NCBI GenBank assembly: GCA_024274855.1
Contig: JAJSAJ010000148.1
Coordinates: 1-15,002 of the forward strand
Length of the DNA stretch: 15,002 nt
Source of the DNA: Planctomycetota bacterium
GTDB taxonomy: Bacteria > Planctomycetota > Planctomycetia > Pirellulales > Pirellulaceae
Direction of reading: 5' to 3'
Shown piece after piece: positions 1 to 7,533 of the stretch. The translations under genes were made by a program, and so were the position numbers. The notes under the pieces were generated by a model. It saw only the letters and a list, made by a program, of their open reading frames with translations, did not search any database and was not told the DNA's origin. The number at the start of each line of letters is the position of its first letter. Position 1 is the first letter of the stretch.

Positions 1-1038
1 GGCACAGAATCCGAACAGTGGGTAGGTGATACCAGTCGCCGGTATGATGGCCAAATAGAGAGCGAGCCATCGTCCGGCCAGCAGAACGATTGCAACACCT
101 AACATCACCTTGGAAGTCTGTTTCGCCGGTCGCGGCAACAGAATAATGAACGGGATGACCCAGTTCAGGAAGATCTTGGTGATGAACAGTGGGCCCCACA
201 AACCGCCGTACCTTTGGGCGAAGTAGAAAGTTTCCTCCGGCAGATTCGTGTACCAGATCAACATATACTGACTGAACCAGATATACATCCAGAAACTGCT
301 GAAAGAAAACAGCAGGATCCCCAAGATGTGGAGGTGATTCTCTTGAAGGATCCCGTTGAGCGGTCCGGATCGATCCAGCAGAATCACCAGCACCGTAATG
401 ATCGCCAGACCACTCAGAAAAGCACCGGCGAACTGATAGACGCCCCACATCGTGCTGAACCACTCGGGATTCAAAACCATCAGCCAGTCGATGCTGGCGG
501 CCGAGAATGCGATCGCAAAAACGACGAGAAACAACGCGGATAAACGGCCATAGCCGGGTGATGTCGACTCGCGGCTCCGCTTCGAGCAACCGGCTAGTCC
601 CCATGCAAAGAGTGGAAAAAGAACCAAGTAGAAGACCGTCCTGCCGGCGAAGAACTCAGGTCGGAGCCACGCGTTTTTGAACCAGAAACTTGCACCCTCC
701 ATCGTACCGGATTCGTTGGCCGACCCGCCGATCAACCGGACGAGGACGACAACTCCAAGCAGCGGGGCAATCAGCGGGACGGTCTTGGCTACACTCTCCG
801 GAATCACCTGAATTGCCGTGCACCATCGGGCGCCGGTAAGTCGCGTGAATGCCAGGAAAAGACAACAGCCAATACCAAGTCCAAACACGTAGAAGCACAT
901 CAGCAGCAGGTGGGACCACACCAAGCCGGGCGTGACCAGCGCGCCAAGTGCAAAACAGACGCAAGCGCCGACAAGTAATCCGGTCAGCAATGGCGTGATC
1001 CGTTGCCTGGCCTTGGTGTCAACCGTGATCGCACTCAT
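1..1038 (-). CDS. actF: Alternative complex III subunit ActF (NrfD-like quinol-binding membrane protein), 3' end beyond window
   Basis: I translated this frame by hand: 346 codons are open from an ATG at 1038 to the window edge, with no stop. The protein starts MSAITVDTKARQRITP and is very hydrophobic, with helices near residues 15-36, 43-65, 86-103, 134-150, 167-183, 203-221, 236-262, 283-301 and 310-333. The stretch at residues 184-206 (IDWLMVLNPEWFSTMWGVYQ and following) and SQYMLIWYTNLPEET (256-270) are typical of ActF. ActF and ActC are the two related membrane subunits of ACIII; ActC-type subunits bind quinol and both are discussed as energy-coupling modules. The ATG overlaps the actDE stop as ATGA, which implies translational coupling. 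ActF proteins are usually around 400 residues or more, so only a short C-terminal part should be missing. Family assignment is confident; the C-terminus is not visible. Confidence 0.9.
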   Translation of the reverse strand, partial: MSAITVDTKARQRITPLLTGLLVGACVCFALGALVTPGLVWSHLLLMCFYVFGLGIGCCLFLAFTRLTGARWCTAIQVIPESVAKTVPLIAPLLGVVVLVRLIGGSANESGTMEGASFWFKNAWLRPEFFAGRTVFYLVLFPLFAWGLAGCSKRSRESTSPGYGRLSALFLVVFAIAFSAASIDWLMVLNPEWFSTMWGVYQFAGAFLSGLAIITVLVILLDRSGPLNGILQENHLHILGILLFSFSSFWMYIWFSQYMLIWYTNLPEETFYFAQRYGGLWGPLFITKIFLNWVIPFIILLPRPAKQTSKVMLGVAIVLLAGRWLALYLAIIPATGITYPLFGFCA

Positions 1039-2510
1039 GATTTCCGATCCCCCGAGTTGCCCGATAGTCCCGACGTGTCGTCCGAACTGGTTTTTTTGTT
1101 GGTTTGCGGCCCATCCAGCTTGAGTGGCTTGGATTCGGACGATTTCGATTCTGTCTCTGTTGTCGTCGCCTTGCTTTCTGTTGCATTTCCCGAAGGCTTG
1201 CCGGATGTTTTATCGTTGTCGGATGTTCCCGATGTCTGTTTCTCCTCGGTTGCCCCTGCTTTTTCCGTGTCGGCTTTACTGGCGTTAGCTTTTTTAGCGG
1301 CGGCTTGTTTTTCCGCCTCAGCTGCCGCTTCGGCCTTCGCCAACTCGGCTTTTGCGTTGGCCTGCAGTTGTCTCACGTAGAGGATGACTTTCCAGCGATC
1401 TCCGCGTGGGACCTGCGCGGCGTGGGACGGCATGTTCCCTTTGCCATAGGTAAGCATGTGAAAGATCTGCCCATCTTTCATTTCATTGGATTTCCCAACG
1501 GCGTACGATGTTGGAGGTGGGAATCCGCGTCTCGAAACCGGTCCGTCGCCCGCCCCAGTCGGCCCATGGCAACACGCACAGTACTTGGTAAATACGGATC
1601 GTCCGCGTGCGATGATCGCCGGCAGGATCAGCCCTTGCTCGTTCGGCTTGTAGGGGTTCTCCAGTTCCTGGCCGGCGAGGGCCGCACTCGCATCCGTTGC
1701 TTCATAGTGCAATGGCAGCAAGCCTTGAGGGATTGTGTGTGGCACGGGCGCCTGGAACGTGATTCCGTCCGGTAGCACGCTGCTGCTGGACAATGCCGAG
1801 CTGGCCGGCGAGCGAAACATCTCGCGAAACACTTCCCAATTCGGCCTGGTTGGATTCCTGACGCCGAAGACGACTGTGATCGCAAGAAACAATAAAAATG
1901 CGGCCAACGTCCAATTGACAGCACCCAGCCACGTCTGCGAGCGAGGGGCACGAGTCAAGTCGTCATTCAATGGTGCTCGCGATTCGTTCAATTCGAGCAC
2001 TCGATCTTCAATTGCCAAAGGATGGCTGGTTTCAAACGTGGCGCGCACTTCTTCCAGGTCCATGGCGGCTGTCTCATGTTCCACGACCAACGCGAAACGG
2101 TCGTCGGTGGTTCCTGGCACGATCGTGGAAGAGCGTTTACCGGGCCAGAGACGCGAAATGGCGAACAGTACGATCACGGTACCGAGTCCGGCAAAAAGCA
2201 CCATCATCTCGAAAATGGCCGGGGCGAATGCGGGGAGCGAATTCCACGGTTTGCCACCAATATTTACCGGCCAACTGACTGCGGAAGTCCAGAATTGGAA
2301 CCACGTAATGAAAATGACGCCGAGGGCGCCAAACGCAAAGCACACCCACGTCAGTCGGGACGGCTTCAGACCCATCGCTTTATCCAGGCCGTGCACGGCA
2401 TACGGCGTGTACGCGTCGAGGATTGTCAAACCGGCCTGGCGAGCGGCGCGGGCACCCGCCAGCAGACCGTCCTCGCTTTCGTAGGTTGCTACCAAAATCC
2501 GCTTACTCAT
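1035..2510 (-). CDS. actD-actE: Fused alternative complex III subunits ActD (DUF3341) and ActE (monoheme cytochrome c)
   Basis: The 491-residue protein joins two subunits that are usually separate. Residues 1-125 are a DUF3341/ActD domain (start MSKRILVATYESEDGLLAGA) with two membrane helices at about 55-75 and 100-121. A third helix lies at about 197-217. Residues 295-385 are a class I cytochrome c domain with the heme motif CACCH at 311-315 and a likely axial Met360 in GKGNMPSHA. In ACIII, ActE carries one heme c and ActD is a membrane subunit without known cofactors. ActE is usually a separate lipoprotein; here the third helix would anchor the heme domain to the outer face of the membrane. 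Residues about 384-491 are a low-complexity Lys/Ala/Glu then Ser/Thr/Lys tail. The ATG at 2510 has only a weak, distant Shine-Dalgarno (GGAAAG, about 12 bases away) and follows actC by 50 bases. Confidence 0.9.
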   Translation of the reverse strand: MSKRILVATYESEDGLLAGARAARQAGLTILDAYTPYAVHGLDKAMGLKPSRLTWVCFAFGALGVIFITWFQFWTSAVSWPVNIGGKPWNSLPAFAPAIFEMMVLFAGLGTVIVLFAISRLWPGKRSSTIVPGTTDDRFALVVEHETAAMDLEEVRATFETSHPLAIEDRVLELNESRAPLNDDLTRAPRSQTWLGAVNWTLAAFLLFLAITVVFGVRNPTRPNWEVFREMFRSPASSALSSSSVLPDGITFQAPVPHTIPQGLLPLHYEATDASAALAGQELENPYKPNEQGLILPAIIARGRSVFTKYCACCHGPTGAGDGPVSRRGFPPPTSYAVGKSNEMKDGQIFHMLTYGKGNMPSHAAQVPRGDRWKVILYVRQLQANAKAELAKAEAAAEAEKQAAAKKANASKADTEKAGATEEKQTSGTSDNDKTSGKPSGNATESKATTTETESKSSESKPLKLDGPQTNKKTSSDDTSGLSGNSGDRKS

Positions 2511-2560
2511 CGGTGCGTGTACTTTCCGAAGTCAGGTGTCTTGCGGCCCGTTCCAAATAC

Positions 2561-3913
2561 TTAGTCATGAGTTCGAAGCACGCCCTTGATTTCACCGATC
2601 GATATCATGGGCAACAAACGACAGAAGATAAGGAAACAGGTAAAGAATAATCCGAAACTGCCAATGAGCGTTGCCACCTCTATCACGGTCGGGGTATAGG
2701 ACGCCCAACTGGACGGTAGAAAGTCGCGGTGAAGCGAAATCACAATAATCACGAATCGCTCGAACCACATGCCGATGTTCACGAAAATCGTAATGATGAA
2801 CAGGAGAATCAGGTTCGATCGAACGGCTTTGAACCAGAGTAGCTGAGGAATCACGACGTTGCAGGTTACCATCGTCCAGTATGCCCAGGCCATTGGGCCC
2901 ATCGCTCGGTTGATTGACGCGAATTGTTCGTACGGATTCCCTGAGTAAAGTGCCATGAAGACTTCCGTGGCATAGGCAAATCCGACTATCAAGCCGGTCG
3001 TCAGCATCAGTTTGGCCATCGGATCAATTTGCCGCATCGTGATGTAGTCTTCCAGGTGGGCCACTTTGCGAGCAATCAATAGGAGGCTCAACACCATGGC
3101 CAAGCCGGAAAAAATCGCCCCGGCCACGAAGTAGGGTGGAAGAATCGTGGTGTGCCAACCGGGGATCACACCGGTTGCGAAGTCGAAGCTGACAATCGTG
3201 TGAACAGATACGACCAGTGGTGCGGCCAGCCCGGCCAGCAGCAGGTAAACTAGTTCATAGCGATGCCATGTCTTGAACGAACCGACCCAGCCAAGACTGA
3301 AAAAGCCGAGCACGCGTTTTCGCAGCGGGTGTCTTGCTCGATCGCGAGCGGTGGCAAGATCCGGAACCAGTCCGACATACCAGAAGGTCAAGGAGATCAA
3401 GAAGTACGTACTGATCGCGAAGAAGTCCCAGACAAGAGGGGAACGAAAGTTGATCCAGAGTGAACCACGTGTATTGGGGTACGGAAACATCCAGTAGGCC
3501 AGCCAGGGACGTCCCATGTGGATCAGAGGAAAGGTGCCCGCACACATTACGGCGAAAATCGTCATCGCTTCCGCGGACCGATTCACGGCCGTTAGCCACT
3601 TCTGCCGGAAGAGGAACAGGATTGCGGAAATTAACGTGCCTGCATGGCCGATGCCGATCCAAAACACGAAGTTCGTAATATCGAATGCCCATCCGACCGT
3701 GCGATTCAAGCCCCAAGTGCCGATCCCCGTTGCGACCTGGTATGTCACCGCGATGGTGCCGGCCAGCAGCATCGTGCTGGAAACGCAGAATGCCGCCCAC
3801 CAAAGGGAATTCGGCTTCCGCTCCATCGGCTCGCAGATCTCGCGAGTGACAGCACCGAGCGTCTTGTTTCCCAAGACCAGCGGAGCACTTTCGGTCATCG
3901 TTGCTTCAGACAT
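2561..3913 (-). CDS. actC: Alternative complex III subunit ActC (NrfD/PsrC-family quinol-binding membrane protein)
   Basis: This 450-residue protein belongs to the NrfD/polysulfide-reductase membrane family and is the ActC subunit of ACIII, which oxidises quinol and passes electrons to the Fe-S clusters of ActB. About ten membrane helices are visible, near residues 38-60, 83-104, 115-133, 163-181, 221-241, 259-281, 301-322, 340-359, 366-389 and 409-431. Family-typical stretches include FWIGIGHAGTLISAILFLFR (84-103), GMWFERFVIIV (381-391) and HRDFLPSSWASYTPTVIE (395-412). The ATG at 3913 overlaps the end of actB by 8 bases, so translation is probably coupled. A GAGGA lies about 11 bases before the ATG; an in-frame ATG five codons later is a less likely start. 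The stop is TAA, followed by 50 non-coding bases before actDE. Confidence 0.93.
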   Translation of the reverse strand: MSEATMTESAPLVLGNKTLGAVTREICEPMERKPNSLWWAAFCVSSTMLLAGTIAVTYQVATGIGTWGLNRTVGWAFDITNFVFWIGIGHAGTLISAILFLFRQKWLTAVNRSAEAMTIFAVMCAGTFPLIHMGRPWLAYWMFPYPNTRGSLWINFRSPLVWDFFAISTYFLISLTFWYVGLVPDLATARDRARHPLRKRVLGFFSLGWVGSFKTWHRYELVYLLLAGLAAPLVVSVHTIVSFDFATGVIPGWHTTILPPYFVAGAIFSGLAMVLSLLLIARKVAHLEDYITMRQIDPMAKLMLTTGLIVGFAYATEVFMALYSGNPYEQFASINRAMGPMAWAYWTMVTCNVVIPQLLWFKAVRSNLILLFIITIFVNIGMWFERFVIIVISLHRDFLPSSWASYTPTVIEVATLIGSFGLFFTCFLIFCRLLPMISIGEIKGVLRTHD

Positions 3914-4862
3914 GATGATTATGTTCCTCGCCTCCTTCTCGGTTGCGAACGACGCGGAGGTATCCGACGGTCGGTCGCACGTTTAGCTCAGCCAGCACCT
4001 GGAAACAGCGGGGCGATTCGGTTGCCTTGGCAATGGCACTTTTCGGATCGTTCAGATCACCGAATACGATCGCTTTGGAGGGACACGATTGCTGGCACGC
4101 CGTTTGGATGTCGCCGTCGGCCAGCTCTACGCCGCGGCGTTTCGCTTCAAGCTTGGCACTTTGAATGAGTTGCACACAGAAGCTGCACTTTTCCATGACG
4201 CCTCGCGTTCGCACGGTCACGTCTGGATTCATCGCAAGATTCTGTACTTTGTCCGGATGTGCGTAATTGAACCAGTTGAAACGGCGCACTTTATAGGGGC
4301 AGTTGTTGGCACAGTATCGAGTTCCGACACACCGGTTGTAGACTTGCTGGTTCAATCCTTCATCGCTGTGTGCGGTGGCAATCACGGGACAGACGGTTTC
4401 GCACGGGGCATTGTCGCATTGATGGCACATCATCGGCTGGTACAGCACGTCGACATCGGCCCCTTCGCCCGTGTAGTAGCGATCGATTCGCAGCCAGTGC
4501 ATCTCGCTACTTCGACGCACTTCGTCGCGGCCAACAACGGGTACATTGTTTTCCGCTTGACAGCTGACGGCACAGGCCGAGCAGCCTGTGCACTTATTCA
4601 AATCGATAATCAATCCCCAATGGTGCCCCGTGTAGCGATGGTCGTCCGGCCACAATGTCTCACCTTCAAAATGCAGATGATGTCCGGCCTTGGGATCGTT
4701 CTGGTATGCGGCCAGTGTCGTCTGCTCGACATTGGGACGTCGCCGGCCACCAGGCAATTGCTGCTCGGCCGGCACGTCGAGACTTTGGTATTTCTGGGTG
4801 CGAGCCAGGCGAACGTGTCGACCCGTTCGCTCTACTTCAACACTGTCGCGATCATAATGCAA
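3906..4862 (-). CDS. actB: ActB, C-terminal iron-sulfur half (four-cluster ferredoxin-like), downstream of the in-frame TAG
   Basis: This frame encodes the Fe-S half of ActB, which carries electrons from ActC towards the hemes. Counting from the TTG at 4862 (318 residues), the cysteine groups are C91-94-97-101, C146-149-154-158, C178-T181-C184-C188 and C226-229-256-260. The Thr in the third group, where a Cys is expected, fits the known ACIII set of three [4Fe-4S] and one [3Fe-4S] cluster. The TTG is a formal start only. No Shine-Dalgarno precedes it, the next in-frame ATG lies inside the domain, and the open frame runs up to the TAG at 4938-4940 with family-like sequence (GHPTTGDNGLVGKNAAPLL). 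In ACIII this region is normally fused to the molybdopterin-like half. The related Qrc complex has the two as separate proteins. The domain call is firm; whether it is made as a separate protein is not. Confidence 0.85.
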   Translation of the reverse strand: MHYDRDSVEVERTGRHVRLARTQKYQSLDVPAEQQLPGGRRRPNVEQTTLAAYQNDPKAGHHLHFEGETLWPDDHRYTGHHWGLIIDLNKCTGCSACAVSCQAENNVPVVGRDEVRRSSEMHWLRIDRYYTGEGADVDVLYQPMMCHQCDNAPCETVCPVIATAHSDEGLNQQVYNRCVGTRYCANNCPYKVRRFNWFNYAHPDKVQNLAMNPDVTVRTRGVMEKCSFCVQLIQSAKLEAKRRGVELADGDIQTACQQSCPSKAIVFGDLNDPKSAIAKATESPRCFQVLAELNVRPTVGYLRVVRNREGGEEHNHHV

Positions 4863-4937
4863 TCGCCCGTCAGCCAGTCGCAGTAACGGTGCCGCGTTTT
4901 TTCCGACCAGCCCATTGTCGCCTGTCGTGGGATGCCC

Positions 4938-4940
4938 CTA
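4938..4940 (-). other. In-frame TAG codon inside actB
   Basis: The codon after GPEWI (codon 638 from the ATG at 6851) is TAG. The frame then stays open for 343 more codons to the TGA at 3906-3908. The 25 codons between the TAG and the first formal start (TTG, 4862) encode family-like sequence, not spacer. A single base change from CAG, AAG, GAG or TGG would create this TAG. The narG and narI genes in this window also end with TAG, so it acts as a stop in this genome. Confidence 0.9.
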
Positions 4941-6851
4941 GATCCACTCGGGACCGATCGCTGCAAAACGGTCCGTGCCCTTCCGGCCATATCCCAACGC
5001 GATGGCAATGGTCTCAGGATGTTGTCCCGGTTGAACAAGTGCGGGCAATTCGAACGGTTTACCAGTACCCGTTTTCAAACGTACGATATCGCCCGTTTGA
5101 ATCCCCAATTCCATGGCTTGTTCCGGAGCCATGCAGACATAGTTATCCCACGTCGCTTTCGAGATCGGATCGGGCAATTCCTGGAGCCAAGGGTTGTTCG
5201 CGTGCCGGCCATCGAGAAGGCTGATTTTTGGATAGAGGATCAATTCGAATGTATCGGCTTTCGTTTCCGAAGTCTGGGTGACCAGGGCCTTGGGCTGCTT
5301 GAATTGCGTCGCCCCCTTGGTTGCAGGCTTGACGGTCGCAAAGCCGTCGTGGACCGTGCGATCCCAAAAGCTCTGAAATGGCGTCGTCGTCGTGCTTCTG
5401 GGATGAACGACCTTCTTACAATAACTCTGAACGGTCTCGTAGTCGTTGGCCTTATGTCCCATCCAGACTGCCAAGCTATTGAGCAATGACCGCGTGTTGC
5501 CCAGGGGGCGAATCGCCGGTTGCGCAACGCTCACCACACCATCGACCGGTTCCGCATCGTGCCACTGCTCCAACCAGTGCCCTTCCGGGCAAACATATTT
5601 GCTTGCACCGGCCGTTTCGTCGTCCTGTTGTGAAAAACTGACTGTCAACGGAAGCTTCTTCAAAAGGGGGAGAAGTTTGGCACCGCCCGGCAAATCGTAA
5701 ATGGGGTTGACGTCCACGATCAGCAGTGCATCGACCATCCCCTGACGAATCTCATCGAGCAGTTCAGTCAATTGGACGTCGTCGCCCTGTTTCTGGCGGG
5801 AAGGTGCGTCAATATCAATCGTGTGACCGTACGCACCGAGCAGCTCATTAACCAGATTGCACACCTGTTGTGTCGAAAGATCCTGGCTGCCGCAGACAAC
5901 AAGTGCCTTGCCGCGGGCATTCCAAAGTCGATTGGCAATCTCTTGCAACGTTGTTTGATCGATCGGCGACTTGGGCAAGGATTCTTGAGGGATGTTCTCT
6001 CCTGCTTTTTCGGCGAGTAGTTTGGCGAGATGGCTTAGCACGACCCCAATCTGACCGGGCAAGATCTGGATACGTTGATCCGCATTAGCGCCGGTGACGG
6101 ACATCCGACTTTCCAGCTGGAGGTGGTGGGACATTGCCGGTGGATCACCATGCGGCAGGCGTTTCGTCTGGTATTCGGCCGCGAACTGAACAGGCGAAAT
6201 CCACGTTCCAAGGAAGTCCGCATCGAAGCTGACAATGACGTCTGCCCGGTCGAATCGAAAGCGAGGCAAGACGCGTTTTCCATGAGTCTGCTTATGGGCA
6301 TCTAGAATGGCCGACGTCGAAAGCGGATCGTAGGTGACGTGTCGCCCGTTCTTGAACTGGTCGAGAAACTCGGCGATTGTCGCTGCGCGTGTCAAGCCGA
6401 CCGTGGTACCTGTTAGGAGACGAACGGCACCATCACGTTGTCGGATCGCGTCAAGTTGCTCAATAATCGCTGTATCGACGGCGGCCCAGTCGGTTGCCTT
6501 GCCGTTGGAACGGGGCCCTTTCAGGCGGTGACTGTCGTAGAGCGACAACAGGGAAGCTTGACCGGTCGCACAAAGTCCGCCCTGGCTCAATGGATGCTGA
6601 GGGTTGCCTTCCAGTTTGATTGGCCGTCCATCACGACTCTTTACCAGGCATCCGCAGGCAGCACTGCAGCCGCCACAAACGGTTGCGTAGTCGGCGGTGT
6701 TTCCGGGAAATGCCCCTTCGACACCGAGTGCCGGGGCCATCGCATATTGGTCGGGAGCTCGACCGCATCCTTCCAACGCGGAGACGAACAGGGCAAAACC
6801 TGTAGCTTCGAGGAATCCGCGGCGGCTGAATCGTGACTCGTTTTCTGGCAT
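4938..6851 (-). CDS. actB: ActB, N-terminal molybdopterin-oxidoreductase-like half with Tat signal, ended by TAG
   Basis: This frame gives 637 residues of the molybdopterin-oxidoreductase-like part of ACIII subunit ActB. I chose the ATG at 6851 because GGAGG lies 6 bases before it and it puts a twin-arginine motif (SRRGFLE, residues 9-15) at the N-terminus; a longer frame reaches 6959 but overlaps actA. Residues 59-94 hold C-x2-C-x3-C-x27-C (VCGGCSAACGC then GGLCATGQAS), the classic [4Fe-4S] site of molybdopterin enzymes. As far as I recall, this site and the Mo cofactor are missing in structurally studied ACIII. The start lies 14 bases after the actA stop. The stop is a single TAG, after which the same frame continues into the Fe-S half. 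A complete fused ActB would be about 981 residues, close to the normal family size, so this product looks truncated unless the TAG is read through. Confidence 0.87.
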   Translation of the reverse strand: MPENESRFSRRGFLEATGFALFVSALEGCGRAPDQYAMAPALGVEGAFPGNTADYATVCGGCSAACGCLVKSRDGRPIKLEGNPQHPLSQGGLCATGQASLLSLYDSHRLKGPRSNGKATDWAAVDTAIIEQLDAIRQRDGAVRLLTGTTVGLTRAATIAEFLDQFKNGRHVTYDPLSTSAILDAHKQTHGKRVLPRFRFDRADVIVSFDADFLGTWISPVQFAAEYQTKRLPHGDPPAMSHHLQLESRMSVTGANADQRIQILPGQIGVVLSHLAKLLAEKAGENIPQESLPKSPIDQTTLQEIANRLWNARGKALVVCGSQDLSTQQVCNLVNELLGAYGHTIDIDAPSRQKQGDDVQLTELLDEIRQGMVDALLIVDVNPIYDLPGGAKLLPLLKKLPLTVSFSQQDDETAGASKYVCPEGHWLEQWHDAEPVDGVVSVAQPAIRPLGNTRSLLNSLAVWMGHKANDYETVQSYCKKVVHPRSTTTTPFQSFWDRTVHDGFATVKPATKGATQFKQPKALVTQTSETKADTFELILYPKISLLDGRHANNPWLQELPDPISKATWDNYVCMAPEQAMELGIQTGDIVRLKTGTGKPFELPALVQPGQHPETIAIALGYGRKGTDRFAAIGPEWI

Positions 6852-6865
6852 GGAATGCCTCCGCA

Positions 6866-7525
6866 TCAATGATGACACGCGTCGCAATCGGTCGACGCAT
6901 TCACTCGTGTTCCATTCAGGCCGTTCTGGTTGACATCTCGGTGGCAATTCACGCACCAACCCATCGCCAGGTTTCCGAACTGGCTAATACGTTCCATGGC
7001 CTGAACCTTGCCATGGCAATATTGGCATTCGACTCCAGCCACAACGTGGGGGCTGTGGTCAAAGTAGACAAAACTCGGCAAGTTGTAGACCTTGACCCAA
7101 GGAATAGGTTTGGGAGTCTTGCCGTCGATAGACGCGAGTTCTTTTTTGGGATCGAGTGCCAACGCATCGTAGATCTTGGCGACTTCGGGAGAAAGAACAG
7201 GGCGAATATCACGTTTCTCTTTCTTGGCCGCCTTGTCCTCGGCGAGTAACGCGCCGAACGTTGACCTGACGAATCGATGGCAGTTCATGCAGGTGCTGGC
7301 GGCCGGAATACCGGCATGCCGCCCGTGCTCGGCCGCACTGTGGCAGTACTGGCAGTCGATAGCCAGTTCACCCGCGTGCTGGCGATGCGAGAACGCGATC
7401 GGCTGTACGGGCCGATAGCCTTCCTGATTGTTCGGCAGGTGACGTCGAGATCCATCGGCAATCAACATCAACAGGGCGACGACGATACCGATGGCCAAAA
7501 CGACGGTGATGGATTTGTGCCGCAT
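6866..7525 (-). CDS. actA: Alternative complex III subunit ActA, membrane-anchored pentaheme cytochrome c
   Basis: The 219-residue protein has one N-terminal membrane helix (about residues 6-23), which may be an uncleaved anchor, and exactly five CXXCH heme c motifs at residues 58-62, 79-83, 167-171, 191-195 and 214-218. The last is at the C-terminus (CDACHH). Five hemes is the known number for ActA, which passes electrons from the ActB clusters to ActE and periplasmic acceptors. Additional His residues (FSHRQH at 45-50, YFDHSPH at 154-160) are probable second axial ligands. The ATG at 7525 is chosen over a GTG at 7540 because GAGGA lies 5 bases before it. That Shine-Dalgarno overlaps the stop codon of the upstream transporter gene, so the two are probably translationally coupled. 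QrcA-like multiheme cytochromes are the nearest alternative, but the gene order points to ACIII. Confidence 0.92.
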   Translation of the reverse strand: MRHKSITVVLAIGIVVALLMLIADGSRRHLPNNQEGYRPVQPIAFSHRQHAGELAIDCQYCHSAAEHGRHAGIPAASTCMNCHRFVRSTFGALLAEDKAAKKEKRDIRPVLSPEVAKIYDALALDPKKELASIDGKTPKPIPWVKVYNLPSFVYFDHSPHVVAGVECQYCHGKVQAMERISQFGNLAMGWCVNCHRDVNQNGLNGTRVNASTDCDACHH

Positions 7526-7533
7526 GGTCTTCC

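Noticed and set aside
1735..2484. Plus-strand open frame of 249 codons opposite actDE
   Set aside because: It is antisense to the DUF3341/cytochrome gene and shows no coherent protein features.
4089..4886. Plus-strand open frame of 265 codons opposite the actB Fe-S half
   Set aside because: The minus-strand frame has all sixteen cluster positions of the Fe-S domain; the plus frame has no domain or family-like motif.
4938..4940. Genome-wide reassignment of TAG to an amino acid as the explanation for actB
   Set aside because: narG (13763-13765) and narI (10900-10902) end with TAG at natural family C-termini, so TAG works as a stop in this genome. Only site-specific readthrough remains open.
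6852..6959. Longer N-terminus for actB starting at 6959
   Set aside because: It would overlap actA by about 94 bases, has no good Shine-Dalgarno, and would bury the Tat signal; the ATG at 6851 with GGAGG is far better.
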